A DNA stretch of 54,907 nucleotides from Gemmiger formicilis (lineage in GTDB: Bacteria > Bacillota > Clostridia > Oscillospirales > Ruminococcaceae), in assembly GCF_016900095.1 (NCBI RefSeq), contig NZ_JACJJP010000023.1:1-54907 (forward strand), written 5' to 3'. Position numbers and translations under genes: made by a program. The notes beneath the pieces are model-generated. The model had not been told where the DNA came from. It made no database searches and was given only the letters and a program-made list of their open reading frames with translations. This document shows positions 40,969-50,544 of this stretch, in pieces (the first letter of the stretch is position 1; each line of letters starts with the position of its first letter).

Positions 40969-41790
40969 TTACGGTTTTGGGTCGGGGGAAAAACGCAGCC
41001 GGTTCAGGGCCACATACACCCCGTCCTGGTCGTTGGTGGAGGTGACGAAGTCCGCGGCCGCCTGCACGGCGGGGGCGGCGTTGCCCATGGCCACCCCCAG
41101 CCCGGCCAGGCGCAGCATGCCGGCGTCCACTTCCCCGTCCCCGCAGGCCACCGCCTGTGCGGCGGAGAGCTTGTAGTACTCCAATACGGCGGTCATGGCC
41201 CGTTCCTTGCACACGCCGGCGGCCACCACTTCCAGATAGGTGGGGTTGGAGCGCAGCACCGACAGTTCGGGGAACTGGGGCGTCAGGCGGCGCTGCAGAT
41301 CGGTGACGGCCTTTTCAGGGCCGATACACAGCAGCTTGTGCACCTTGCCAAAGCGTTCGGCTCCAGTGCCCAGGGGGGCGGCCAGGGGATCGCAGCCGGT
41401 GATGGCCGCTTCCCGCCGGATGGCCGGATGGTTGGGGTCGGGGGTCAGCCAGGCATCGTACAGGTAGGCGCTGAGGGCCACCTGGGGCCAGCCTTCCAGC
41501 ACGGCCTGCTCAAACCGGACGGCGGTTTGGGCAGGGATGCCGCTGTCATACAGGATGTGCTGGTCGGGCAGCACCGCCAGCGCACCGGCACAGCAGATGG
41601 CCGGGCCCTGAAAGCCCAGTTCCCCATAGATGGGGGCCAGGCCCTTGGGCGGCCGGGCGCTGGCCAGCACCACCGGTATGGATTTCCGGTTCAGGCGGCA
41701 CAGCAGATCCCGGGTGGGCTCGGTCACCCGATGCCGGCTGTCCAGCAGGGTGCCATCCACATCCAGAAAGACGATGGAATAGTTTGCCAT
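40969..41790 (-). CDS. HAD-superfamily Cof-type phosphatase
   Basis: 273 residues. Motif I FLDVDGTLLD and motif IV CGDGEVDAGM are present, with a Cof-type cap domain between. Such enzymes dephosphorylate sugar phosphates or flavin-type compounds. It follows a small membrane-protein gene by six bases. Confidence 0.88.
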   Translation of the reverse strand: MANYSIVFLDVDGTLLDSRHRVTEPTRDLLCRLNRKSIPVVLASARPPKGLAPIYGELGFQGPAICCAGALAVLPDQHILYDSGIPAQTAVRFEQAVLEGWPQVALSAYLYDAWLTPDPNHPAIRREAAITGCDPLAAPLGTGAERFGKVHKLLCIGPEKAVTDLQRRLTPQFPELSVLRSNPTYLEVVAAGVCKERAMTAVLEYYKLSAAQAVACGDGEVDAGMLRLAGLGVAMGNAAPAVQAAADFVTSTNDQDGVYVALNRLRFSPDPKP

Positions 41791-41796
41791 GGTTCT

Positions 41797-42087
41797 TCAC
41801 CCCTTGGCGGGCGCATCGTCGGCCGGTTCCAGGGTGGCCAGGATGGCTTCCACATTTTTTTGGCCGCAGACGATGCTCAGGTGCACCAGCAGGGTCAGGA
41901 CCATGCCGGCCACCCCCAGCACCGCACCCGCAATACCGGCGGCCAGCACATGGGCGGTAAAGCCCCAGGCAGCCAGTGCCATGAAGCAGGCGGAAAGCAG
42001 GAACAGCACCCGCCGCCAGCCGCTGATGGTGTGCAGGGCCTGTTTCTGGCGCTGCGCTTCGTTCAAAGCCTGTTGATTGGTGAGCAT
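41797..42087 (-). CDS. Small two-span membrane protein
   Basis: 96 residues with two hydrophobic helices (VLFLLSACFMALAAWGFTAH and AGAVLGVAGMVLTLLV). GGAGG precedes ATG 42087. Unknown function, coupled to the HAD gene. Confidence 0.65.
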   Translation of the reverse strand: MLTNQQALNEAQRQKQALHTISGWRRVLFLLSACFMALAAWGFTAHVLAAGIAGAVLGVAGMVLTLLVHLSIVCGQKNVEAILATLEPADDAPAKG

Positions 42088-42125
42088 GGGTAAGACCTCC
42101 TTGGGGCGAACCATACAAAAGTGGA

Positions 42126-42165
42126 GCGGCCGGCCGGATGGCTCCGGGCCGGCCGCCCCTTTTTG
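42126..42165. terminator. Terminator after the PTS operon
   Basis: GCGGCCGGCC / GGCCGGCCGC perfect stem with CCCTTTTT on one side and CACTTTTG on the other strand. Confidence 0.7.
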
Positions 42166-42199
42166 AGAGATGACGGAATGTTTGTGTAAAGAAAGCCGC

Positions 42200-43027
42200 T
42201 CAGTAGCTCAGACCCGGATCGAAGAAGCCGACCAGGACGCCCACGAAAGCGATGACCACCAGCAGAAGCATGACCACGATGGGGCTCATCTTTTTCTTGC
42301 TCATGAGCCACCAGCACAGCAGCACGAACAGGGCGGACAGGATGTGGGGATAAACGGTATCCAGGGTGCTCTGCAGGTCAACGATGGTTTCGCCGTTGCT
42401 GCCCACCATCTTGAAGGCGGTGCTGATGGAAACCCAGCTGGCGGTGACGCCGCCGATGACCATGGTGCCGATCATGACGATGGCTTCACGGATGGCGTTG
42501 GCTTTTTCGCCCACCAGGAATTCCACGGCCTTGCCGCCCATCTCATAGCCCTTGAAGTAGAGCAGGCGCATGATGAGGAACATGCCGATGTTCCACACCA
42601 GGATGTAGAAGATGGCGCCCAGGGGAGAACCGCCGCCGGACAGGCTGAGGGCGATGCCCAGCAGGATGGGAATGACGGTGCCGACCACCAGGGAGTCGCC
42701 GATGCCGGCCAGGGGGCCCATCAGACCGGCGCGGATGCCGTTGATGGTCTCGCCGTCCACCGGCTCACCGTTGGCGCGGGCTTCCTCCATGCCGGCGGTG
42801 ATGCCCACGACCACCGAGCCGACCTGAGGTTCGGTGTTGAAGAAGGCGGTGTAGGTCTGCATCTTTTCGGTCTGTTCTTCGTTGGTGTCATACAGGTCCT
42901 GCAGGATGGGCAGCATGGCCAGCATGTAACCGAAGGTCTGCATATGTTCCTGAGAGAAGCAGGTCAGATGGCCGTAGAACCAGTTCAGGAAGGACTTGTT
43001 CAATGCCTTTTTGGAAAGCTTTTTCAT
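42200..43027 (-). CDS. PTS mannose-family EIID
   Basis: 275 residues; N-terminal KALNKSFLNWFYGHLTCFSQ and GLMGPLAGIGDSL are EIID signatures; C-terminal membrane segments. Works with EIIC to move the sugar across the membrane. Confidence 0.93.
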   Translation of the reverse strand: MKKLSKKALNKSFLNWFYGHLTCFSQEHMQTFGYMLAMLPILQDLYDTNEEQTEKMQTYTAFFNTEPQVGSVVVGITAGMEEARANGEPVDGETINGIRAGLMGPLAGIGDSLVVGTVIPILLGIALSLSGGGSPLGAIFYILVWNIGMFLIMRLLYFKGYEMGGKAVEFLVGEKANAIREAIVMIGTMVIGGVTASWVSISTAFKMVGSNGETIVDLQSTLDTVYPHILSALFVLLCWWLMSKKKMSPIVVMLLLVVIAFVGVLVGFFDPGLSY

Positions 43028-43029
43028 GA

Positions 43030-43875
43030 TCAGATATCCTCCTCGTCATCATCGTCCCCGGGAGCAGCACCAACGGTCGCCGGGCGCATGGCAGCGCAGC
43101 TGATCTGGTACTTGATCAGGGCGAAGAAGCCGGCCACGATGGCGCAGCCGATCAGGTTCAGGCCCATGCAGCCGCACAGGGTAAAGCCAAAGAAGAAGGT
43201 CAGGAAGTCCTTCGGGCTGGTGACCACCTGCTTGAGCAGGATGGCAACGCCGACGGCCGGCAGCAGCGAACCGACGGTGAACAGGGTCTTCATGATGATG
43301 CCGTCCATGGGCAGGTAGCTCTGGATCAGCTGGACCATGTTGGAGCCGAAGTAGCAGATGATGAAGGTGGGGATGAAGGAGCACAGAATGTGGGAGATCC
43401 AGGGGAAGACCATATCCACCAGGTACAGGCTCTTCAGGTTGCCCTTTTCCACGTTGCGCCAGCCGATGTGCTGCCACACCAGGTTGACGGTGGCGGTGCC
43501 GTAGAACAGCACGGTGCCCAGGGTGCCCACGGTGGAAGCCAAGGTCACGGCCATGTCCTGGGCAGCGGAGGTGGCGGGGTCAAGCCCGGCAGCGCTGACG
43601 TACAGCATGGCCAGAGGGATGCCGATGTAGGAGATGGCGCGCACGTCCGCAGAGACCGTTCCGCCGGGGGTGACCAGCGCGATGTAGACCAGCTGCACCG
43701 CAGCACCCAGGAAAATACCCATGGGCACGTTGCCCAGGATCAGGCCAACGACCAGGCCGGCTACCAGCGGACGGCCCAGGGTGTAGTTACCGAAGGTCGT
43801 GCCGCCCATGCCCGGCATGGACGACAGGCAGGCGCACAGGCCCAGCAATGCCGCCTGAAATACATTGATCGTCAT
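43030..43875 (-). CDS. PTS mannose-family EIIC
   Basis: 281 residues, about 7-8 membrane segments (GLVVGLILGNVPMGIFLGAA). The two-base gap to EIID and the C-terminal acidic DDDDEEDI are notable. Forms the channel with EIID. Confidence 0.92.
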   Translation of the reverse strand: MTINVFQAALLGLCACLSSMPGMGGTTFGNYTLGRPLVAGLVVGLILGNVPMGIFLGAAVQLVYIALVTPGGTVSADVRAISYIGIPLAMLYVSAAGLDPATSAAQDMAVTLASTVGTLGTVLFYGTATVNLVWQHIGWRNVEKGNLKSLYLVDMVFPWISHILCSFIPTFIICYFGSNMVQLIQSYLPMDGIIMKTLFTVGSLLPAVGVAILLKQVVTSPKDFLTFFFGFTLCGCMGLNLIGCAIVAGFFALIKYQISCAAMRPATVGAAPGDDDDEEDI

Positions 43876-43898
43876 GGAAATTCCTCCTCAAGAAATGA

Positions 43899-44390
43899 TT
43901 ATTTGTAGCCAAACTGGCCGCGGAACTTCTTCCAGTTGCCGATGGCTGCTTCCTTGATGAGGGCAAACTCGATGTCGTACCCGGCAGCCATCAGCTTTTC
44001 AAAAGCGGCGGCTTCCTCGGGGGTGACGCTCTGGTTGTTGCCCAGCTTGATGGCCCCGGGGCGGTCGTTGCAGGGGCCGACGATGATGGTGTGGATGCCC
44101 GGGTCAAAGGGCTGGTCCAGCAGAACCTTGGCCATGTCCACCGGGTTCTTGGTGATCAGGAAATACTGATCCTTGCTGGCCACAACCTTGTCCTTCTTCT
44201 TCTGCCAGGCGTCCAGGGTCCAGACAAAGGTCTTCTTGTCGCAGGCGTTCTTGTAGGCGGCGGACAGGATGGAGTTGTTGGCCGCGGCGTCATTGACAGC
44301 CACCAGGCCGGTGCAGGGATATTCCAGCGCCCAACGGGTGCAGGTCTGGCCGTGAATCATGCGGTCGTCGATACGAATGAAGCTGATCAT
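43899..44390 (-). CDS. PTS mannose-family EIIB
   Basis: 163 residues; active His13 in IDDRMIHGQT. Passes phosphate from EIIA to sugar. Confidence 0.93.
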   Translation of the reverse strand: MISFIRIDDRMIHGQTCTRWALEYPCTGLVAVNDAAANNSILSAAYKNACDKKTFVWTLDAWQKKKDKVVASKDQYFLITKNPVDMAKVLLDQPFDPGIHTIIVGPCNDRPGAIKLGNNQSVTPEEAAAFEKLMAAGYDIEFALIKEAAIGNWKKFRGQFGYK

Positions 44391-44423
44391 AGGGGATTTC
44401 CTCCTTCTTGAATGTAACTCTGT

Positions 44424-44849
44424 TCAGATATCGTCGTCGGATTCGGCATCGTCCGCCGCGGCAAAGGGGCGGATCTGCTCGGCGGCTTCGGCCTGGACGG
44501 CGGTGACCGCTTCGTCCAGGGTCATGTCCTCGGCTTCGCAGGCCGAGATGGCCATGGGCAGGTTCATGCCGCCGATGGCCCGGACCTTACCCAGGCCAAA
44601 CTTGGCGTCCAGCTGCTCCATCAGGCCGGTCAGGGGCGAACCACCCATCAGGTCCGCCAGCACCAGGACTTCGTCCTCGGCGGTGATGGGGTCGATGACC
44701 TGGCGGATCTCGGCCTTGAAGTCATCCTGGCTCATGCCGTCGTGGAAGGGAATGTCCAGCACATCGTCGCGCTCCCCTTCCAGCATGTTGAGCGCCGTGT
44801 GCAGTCCGGGGGCGAACTCGCCGTGGGCTACCAGCAAAAGATACCGCAT
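44424..44849 (-). CDS. PTS mannose-family EIIA
   Basis: 141 residues; active His9 in LLLVAHGEFA, then DLMGGSPL. First gene of the four-gene PTS operon. Start 44849 is inside a longer open frame but matches the family. Confidence 0.92.
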   Translation of the reverse strand: MRYLLLVAHGEFAPGLHTALNMLEGERDDVLDIPFHDGMSQDDFKAEIRQVIDPITAEDEVLVLADLMGGSPLTGLMEQLDAKFGLGKVRAIGGMNLPMAISACEAEDMTLDEAVTAVQAEAAEQIRPFAAADDAESDDDI

Positions 44850-44938
44850 TTTCTCATCTCTCCTTTTGTTTTTTGCCTTGCGGTGGCTTTCTTTTGTTGT
44901 CTTTATTGTAAGAAATAACGCCCCCGCATACATCTGCA

Positions 44939-44970
44939 TTTTGTCACGACTTGGGCATGACAAATGTCAC
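44939..44970 (-). promoter_or_regulatory. TGACA repeats upstream of the PTS operon
   Basis: TGACAAATGTCA (44958-44969) is a palindrome, and another TTTGTCAC half-site lies at 44939-44946. Likely a regulator site. No clear sigma-54 promoter was found. Confidence 0.5.
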
Positions 44971-45065
44971 GCTTTTTTTGGTTTTTTCCGTGAATATGCC
45001 GGTTTGACCGCATCAAACGCCTTTCTTTTGTGCAACATAACCATTACAGTAAGCAAAGCGCAGAC

Positions 45066-45116
45066 AAAAAAAGACCCCCGGTTCCTTTTGCGGTACTCAC
45101 AAAAGAAACCGGGGTC
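45066..45116 (-). terminator. Terminator of the binding-protein / two-component operon
   Basis: GACCCCCGGTT / AACCGGGGTC with internal CTTTTG / CAAAAG pairing; on the minus strand a TTTTTTT run follows. Confidence 0.75.
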
Positions 45117-45144
45117 CGGTGTTTTTGGTTTTTGGGGAGCAGAT

Positions 45145-46449
45145 TCAGCCGGTACTTTGCAGATACAGGTCGATCTGCCGCTGGGCGGTGGCCAATGTGG
45201 TGGCCAGGGAACGGTTGTTGGTCACGGCGTTGCTGACGGCGGTATCCGCCATAGCCGCGGCCTGCTCCTGGGCCGGGAACTGGGGCACCGTGACGGCAGT
45301 GCGCATGATCTCGCCGATGGCGGCACTGTTGAAGGTGCTGGTGCCCTGGGTTTCGGCAAAGATACGGTCCAGCAGGGCGGTATTTTCGGTCACCGCCCGC
45401 AGGGGCGAGATGCCCTGGGATTGCAGGAACAGCTGCCCCTGGGTGGTTTCGTCGGCACACAGGGTGCACAGCAGTTCCCAGGCCAGCCGGGTGTACAGGC
45501 TGCGGGCGCTGATGCCCACCTGCACCGTATGCAGCTCGCTGGTGTTGCCGCCTTCCGGCCCGGCCGGCATGCGCAGGCAGTCCCACACAAAGCTGGAATA
45601 TTTCTTGACCCGCCAGGGGTAGGGCTGGTAGGCCCGGTACTCGCTGAACAGGAAGGGGCGGAAGGCCACATGGCCGGTGTCAAACTCCTGGGCGGTCACG
45701 GTATAGCCGGTGTCCAGGCTGCCCAGCGTCTGCACAAACCGGATGGCCTCCTCCACCCGGCTGTCCGCCAGGTAACACTGTTCCCCGTCGGCGGAAAAGA
45801 GGGTGGCCCCATTGGCGTACAATGCATTCTGCCAGGTATAGCCGTAGATGCCGTAGTCCCGGTCGGCACTGTCCGGCTGGGCGTCGGCAATGGTCTGGCA
45901 GATGGCATACAGGTCCTGCCAGGTCCAGTCGTTTTCCGGCATGGGAATGTTGTACTGTTCCAACAGGGTGCGGTTCACGAACATGACCATGGCGGCGCTT
46001 TCGTAGGGCAGGGCCATCTGGGAACCGCCATAGTTGCCCGCCTGCAGGCAGGCGTCATAGTAGATGCTGCGGTCCAGGCCGTTTTCCCCGTCCATCAGGC
46101 CGTCCAGCGGGGCCAGGGCACCGGTTTCGGCCAAAAGACCGAAGTCGTCCGGCAGCACAAAGAACACATCGGGCTCGGTGCCGGCCAGCAGTTTGTCGGC
46201 CAGCCATTCGCTGTATTCGTCGGTGGGGATGCCGCTTTCATACTCCACCGTGACGCCGGGGTGGGCGGCCTCAAACCGGGCAATGGCATCGTCCAGCACC
46301 TGGTAGCTGCTGCCGTTGGGAGTGCCCCAATAGCTGCCCGCAAACACCCCCAGGTGCAGCACGGTATCGCCCCGGGGCCAGAGCATGGCCGCCGCCAAAA
46401 CCACCAGCAGCGCCGCGCCCCCCACCAGCGCGGCTGTGCGCCGCCTCAC
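45145..46449 (-). CDS. Extracellular sugar-binding protein, membrane-anchored (family 1)
   Basis: 434 residues; N-terminal hydrophobic anchor (LVGGAALLVVLAAAMLW) without a lipobox Cys, followed by a family-1 solute-binding domain. Start overlaps the response regulator stop (ATGA). There is no ABC permease nearby, so a sensing role is likely. Confidence 0.8.
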   Translation of the reverse strand: MRRRTAALVGGAALLVVLAAAMLWPRGDTVLHLGVFAGSYWGTPNGSSYQVLDDAIARFEAAHPGVTVEYESGIPTDEYSEWLADKLLAGTEPDVFFVLPDDFGLLAETGALAPLDGLMDGENGLDRSIYYDACLQAGNYGGSQMALPYESAAMVMFVNRTLLEQYNIPMPENDWTWQDLYAICQTIADAQPDSADRDYGIYGYTWQNALYANGATLFSADGEQCYLADSRVEEAIRFVQTLGSLDTGYTVTAQEFDTGHVAFRPFLFSEYRAYQPYPWRVKKYSSFVWDCLRMPAGPEGGNTSELHTVQVGISARSLYTRLAWELLCTLCADETTQGQLFLQSQGISPLRAVTENTALLDRIFAETQGTSTFNSAAIGEIMRTAVTVPQFPAQEQAAAMADTAVSNAVTNNRSLATTLATAQRQIDLYLQSTG

Positions 46450-47114
46450 GGCAGATCCCGGCGCCGCAGGCCGGTTTCCACCGCCCAGATGGCCAGCTGG
46501 GTGCGGTCACGCAGGCCCAGCTTGCCCAGCACCGTGCTGATGATGTTGCGCACGGTGCCTTCCGACAGGCAGAGTTCGGCGGCGATTTCCTTGTTGGAAA
46601 GGCCGCGCCCCACCGACTGCACCACCGGCAGTTCCCCCTTGGTGAGGGTTTCGGCCCGGTGATCCTCCACCGGAATGCCGGTTTCGCCGTGGGCCATGCT
46701 GGAAAACAGCTGGATCATCTTGCTGGCGATGTTGGGGTTGACCATGGCCCCGCCGCTGTGGGCCACCCGGATGGCTTCGGCCAGTTCGGTGACGCCGGCG
46801 CCCTTGAGCAGATAGCCGCTGGCGCCGTTTTTCAGCGCACCGAACACGTACTCGTCATCCGCAAAGGTGGTGAGCACAATGACCTTGGTGGCCGGGTACT
46901 TTTCCTTGATCATGCGGGTGGCTTCCACTCCGTCCAGCACCGGCATGCGGATGTCCATGAGCACCACATCCGGCCGGTTTTTGGCCACGCTCTCCACCGC
47001 AGCGCCGCCGTCCCCCACCGTGTCCACCACTTCCATGTCGGGGTTGACGTTCAAAACGATCTTCAGGCTCTGGCAGAACAGTTCCTGATCGTCCGCAATC
47101 ACCACACGGATCAT
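46446..47114 (-). CDS. NarL/LuxR-type response regulator
   Basis: 222 residues. Receiver with Asp54 in VLMDIRMP; LuxR-type helix-turn-helix at the end (LSNKEIAAELCLSEGTVRNI). Coupled by ATGA overlaps to the kinase and to the binding protein downstream. Confidence 0.93.
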   Translation of the reverse strand: MIRVVIADDQELFCQSLKIVLNVNPDMEVVDTVGDGGAAVESVAKNRPDVVLMDIRMPVLDGVEATRMIKEKYPATKVIVLTTFADDEYVFGALKNGASGYLLKGAGVTELAEAIRVAHSGGAMVNPNIASKMIQLFSSMAHGETGIPVEDHRAETLTKGELPVVQSVGRGLSNKEIAAELCLSEGTVRNIISTVLGKLGLRDRTQLAIWAVETGLRRRDLP

Positions 47115-48439
47115 ATATTTTCCTCCCCTTTCTGCCGCGGCTGCAGCCGGGCGGTCAATGCAAAGCCGGGTCCTTCCTCCGGCGGCCGGTTGCCGTATTC
47201 CAGGCTGCCGTGCAGCAGTTCCAGGCGCTCCCGCATATGCCGCAGGCCAAAGCCTTCCGGCTTGCCGGGCGCCATGCCTTCCCCGTCGTCCCGCACCGTG
47301 ATGGTCAGTGTCTCGCCAAAACGGTCCAGTCGCACTTCAATGTTGCGGGCATGGCCATGGCGCACCGCGTTGGTCAGACTTTCCTGAATGACACGGTAGA
47401 TGGCTTCCTCCTCATCGGGGGCAAAGTCCAGGTTGCCGGCGTTCTGGGTGTAGGTGACCTTGGCCGCGGTGGTCAGGCAGAATTTCTCGATGGTATTTTC
47501 CAATGCTTCGGCAAAATCGGTGTGTTCCAGGGCATCCGGCCGCAGGGCGTTGATGGACCGGCGCACATCGTTGAGCCCTTCCCGCGCCGTCTGGTTGGCC
47601 AGCTGCAGTTGTTTGCGGGCCTGGTCGGGGGCGGCATCCATGAGAATCAGGCTGGCGTCGGTGGTCATGATGATGCCGGTGAGGGTGTGGCCCAGGGTGT
47701 CGTGAATTTCCCGGGCAAGGCGGTTGCGTTCCCGCAGTTCGGCCATGTGCTCGGTCTTGTCCGCGTATTCCTGCAGCTGACGGTAGCTTTCCTGCAGTTC
47801 GGCGTTGAGCTGGTGCACCCGGGTGTTTTCCGCCTTCTGACCCAGGAACAAGAGCACCAGAAAGACCACAAACAGCAGCACGTGCAAAGAGGTCAGCAGA
47901 CTTTCCACCCCGCTGAACCAGCTGCTGTAAAATTCGGTGTAGTAGGACAGATACTGGCTCAGGGGAATTTCGGAGAAAAACACCGAGGCGATGCTGTAAT
48001 CCGCCAGGGCGTACAGAACCGTCAGCACCGCAATGATGCAGGCCCGGCCGTATTTTTCCTGGGCGGTGTAGACCAGATCGGCCAGCACCATGAGGAAAAA
48101 GCCCCGATAGTAGAAGTTCAGGCTGGTCACTTCCGCCGCAGCCAGCAGGATTTCGGCGGTGAACACCGCCGCCCGCAATCCCCGCCGCCCGGGGGGCAGG
48201 TAGTCCTTGCCCAAAATCAGCGCCGCCAGGGGCACAAACAGCCCCAGGGAAAGCACCGCCATCTGCCAGGGCGGGGCCGGCACCTGCTTGGCCGAGGCAA
48301 GAAAATCCCTGGCGGAAAAGCTGCCGGAAATGCGCAGGGCCGTCAGCCCGCGCAGCAGAGAATAATACACCACCAACACCAGGTTGATGGCCAGCATCAG
48401 ACCCCGCAGGGTCCGCAAGATTTGATCCTGTTTCATCAT
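47111..48439 (-). CDS. Histidine kinase, HisKA_3 (NarX/DesK class)
   Basis: About 442 residues. Several N-terminal membrane segments (to about 200), a coiled linker, dimerisation helix with phospho-His about 246 (REIHDTLGHTLTG), and an ATPase domain (RDDGEGM, GFGLRHMRER). Start 48439 overlaps the upstream stop (ATGA). It may read the binding proteins' sugar state. Confidence 0.9.
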   Translation of the reverse strand: MMKQDQILRTLRGLMLAINLVLVVYYSLLRGLTALRISGSFSARDFLASAKQVPAPPWQMAVLSLGLFVPLAALILGKDYLPPGRRGLRAAVFTAEILLAAAEVTSLNFYYRGFFLMVLADLVYTAQEKYGRACIIAVLTVLYALADYSIASVFFSEIPLSQYLSYYTEFYSSWFSGVESLLTSLHVLLFVVFLVLLFLGQKAENTRVHQLNAELQESYRQLQEYADKTEHMAELRERNRLAREIHDTLGHTLTGIIMTTDASLILMDAAPDQARKQLQLANQTAREGLNDVRRSINALRPDALEHTDFAEALENTIEKFCLTTAAKVTYTQNAGNLDFAPDEEEAIYRVIQESLTNAVRHGHARNIEVRLDRFGETLTITVRDDGEGMAPGKPEGFGLRHMRERLELLHGSLEYGNRPPEEGPGFALTARLQPRQKGEENI

Positions 48440-49407
48440 TGCCACCCGCTTGTGCCGTACTGGGCCACGTTGTCCTTGGTCAGCAGGGTGACCGGCAGCA
48501 CGATCTCCTTTTCCGGGGTGCCGCCGTCCAAGGCCAGGTACGCCTGCTCCACGGCGGTTTCGGCCATTTCTCCCAGCATCTGGGCACTGGTGGCGGTCAT
48601 CAGGCCGTCGGCCACCAGGACCTTGCCTTCCGGCGAGCCGTCCACCCCGTACACCAGGAACCGGTCGCTGAGCCCGGCCCCCTCAATGGCCGCCAGGGCG
48701 CCCAAGGCGCTGGGGTCGTTCAGGGCCATGACCACATCCGCTTCCGGGTGTTCGGCCAGCAGCTGTTCCATCACCGGCATGGCGTTTTCGATCTGGCCGT
48801 CGGAGGAACCGGACCCCACCACCGCAAAGCCCTCGTGCCCCTGGATGGTATCCACAAAGCCCCGGATGCGGTCGGCGCCCGAGCGGGCGGTGATGTGTTC
48901 CAGCAGCAGAATGTTGGCGGAGTCCCGCACGCTGAGCAGGTGTTCGGCGCACTGCACCCCCGCCTGGTAGTTGTCCGACAGGATGGTGGAGGTGACCAGG
49001 CTGTCATCCTTCACCGGGGCGTCGATGACGATGACCGGCACGCCCGCATCCGCCGCCAGGCGCAGCCCGTCGCCCACCTTTTCCCAATCCACCGGGTTGA
49101 GCAGAATGGCCGACACCCCTCTGTCCAGCAGGTCGGCAATCTCCTCATTCTGGCGGTCCTGGTCCATGACCGCGTCCCTGGTCAGCAGACGGTCGCCCCG
49201 GGCTTCCACCGCCGACTGCAGCCGGGCGTCCAGTTCCTGGTAGAAGGGGTTGTTCATGGTCATGTAGGTGGCCCCGATCAGGCGCTGGTTTTCGGTCTGT
49301 CCGGCCGAATGGTCCCCCGGCAGCCACAGAAGAGGAAGCAGCGCGGCGGCCAGCAGCCCGGCCACCAGCACCCCGCCGATGACCGGAAGCATCTTTTGCA
49401 GTTTCAT
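48436..49407 (-). CDS. RbsB-like periplasmic-type sugar-binding protein
   Basis: 323 residues; N-terminal membrane anchor, no lipobox, then a LacI/RbsB-type binding fold (ATYMTMNNPFYQELDARLQS). First gene of the four-gene operon; its own promoter lies upstream. Confidence 0.85.
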   Translation of the reverse strand: MKLQKMLPVIGGVLVAGLLAAALLPLLWLPGDHSAGQTENQRLIGATYMTMNNPFYQELDARLQSAVEARGDRLLTRDAVMDQDRQNEEIADLLDRGVSAILLNPVDWEKVGDGLRLAADAGVPVIVIDAPVKDDSLVTSTILSDNYQAGVQCAEHLLSVRDSANILLLEHITARSGADRIRGFVDTIQGHEGFAVVGSGSSDGQIENAMPVMEQLLAEHPEADVVMALNDPSALGALAAIEGAGLSDRFLVYGVDGSPEGKVLVADGLMTATSAQMLGEMAETAVEQAYLALDGGTPEKEIVLPVTLLTKDNVAQYGTSGWQ

Positions 49408-49461
49408 CCGCGTTCCTCCCCCGGGCGGTCTTGTCCGGCCCGATTTTTTTGTACTTTGGCT

Positions 49462-49491
49462 TTATTATAGTACGTGGATACGTTTCTGCGC
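49462..49491 (-). promoter_or_regulatory. Promoter of the binding-protein / two-component operon
   Basis: On the minus strand TTGCGC and TATAAT about 18 bases apart, ending near 49462. Confidence 0.5.
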
Positions 49492-49582
49492 AAGGGCAGG
49501 AAGCGGTTTCGTTTTTTCCCGCCGCAAGGCCGTTGGCCTCTCCCTTCTTCTGGGGTACAAGGCCTTGGCCCGTGGCCCAAAA

Positions 49583-49610
49583 CAAAAAGGCAGGGTGCGC
49601 GCCCTGCCTT
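49583..49610 (-). terminator. Terminator of the DUF1275 gene
   Basis: AAGGCAGGG / CCCTGCCTT stem, then TTTTTG on the minus strand. Confidence 0.8.
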
Positions 49611-49628
49611 TCGGGATGTAGGAAATTG

Positions 49629-50360
49629 TCAGTGGCCGGAGGGCTTCTGTTCCACCAGCGCCCGCTCGGTGGTCAGGTCCGCGTGGAGCAGCGTGACAAA
49701 GATCACGCACAGCGGAAGGATGGTGATCCAGATGGACCGCCCGCCCAGAAAACGGCCGAAGACCGTACCCACCACCGCGCCGGTGATGAAAAAGAAGAGC
49801 ATGCCCGCATGGCGGCCCCACTTGCGGCGGTGAGAGGTGTTACCGGTACGGTGGTGGCGCAGTTCGGCAGCCAGCCCCACCCCCACCTGGCGGATATGGT
49901 TGGTGACAAAGGTGGTGGCCACCGGAACGCCTTCGGCCTGGCGGAAGGTATTGTACTGCATGGAGGCCAGGAAGTTGATGGCCACCTGGGAGATCTGCAC
50001 CGGGGCGGAGTCGGGCACAAAGCCCAGGGCCAGCACAGCCAGCATTTCGATGAGGATAAGAAGGGTATCCCACCGCACTTTCAGCCGGTGTTTCAGCGGG
50101 TTGGGAAGCAGTTCGGACACAAACGCCCCCAGAATGTACGCCGAAATGGGCACCAGGTAGTATACAGCCTTGTTCCATTCCCCGCTGCCCAGCGCCAAGC
50201 CCATAAGCACCACGTTGCCGGTCTGGGCATTGCAGAAGATGCCCCCGCGCAGCAGATAGGTGTATGCCCCCCAGAACCCGGCCACGCAGATCAGGGTAAA
50301 GTAGACCCAGGTCTTTTCACAGGTGAGAAAATGCTTCTGGTTATCGTTGTTTTCCGTCAC
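49629..50360 (-). CDS. DUF1275 (YoaK-like) membrane protein
   Basis: 243 residues, six membrane segments; GGIFCNAQTGNVVLMGLAL is characteristic. GTG 50360 with AGAGG upstream is the likely start. Function unknown. Confidence 0.85.
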   Translation of the reverse strand: MTENNDNQKHFLTCEKTWVYFTLICVAGFWGAYTYLLRGGIFCNAQTGNVVLMGLALGSGEWNKAVYYLVPISAYILGAFVSELLPNPLKHRLKVRWDTLLILIEMLAVLALGFVPDSAPVQISQVAINFLASMQYNTFRQAEGVPVATTFVTNHIRQVGVGLAAELRHHRTGNTSHRRKWGRHAGMLFFFITGAVVGTVFGRFLGGRSIWITILPLCVIFVTLLHADLTTERALVEQKPSGH

Positions 50361-50462
50361 AGTAAGCCTCTTTTCCAGAATTTGTTGGGTATTTTTTATT
50401 ATACCTGTTTTTGGCCGTAAAGGCAAATGAGGCCCGGCCTGGCAAAGGGCGGAGACATTTTT

Positions 50463-50491
50463 TTGAAATTTGTCTTTGTTTGGAGTATCAT
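50463..50491 (+). promoter_or_regulatory. Promoter of the HD-domain gene
   Basis: TTGAAA (50463-50468) and TATCAT (50486-50491), spacing 17. Confidence 0.55.
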
Positions 50492-50544
50492 AGAGAGGTA
50501 TTGTACAAAGGAAAAAGCCCGATTTGCCCGGAAAGGAGCGCACC

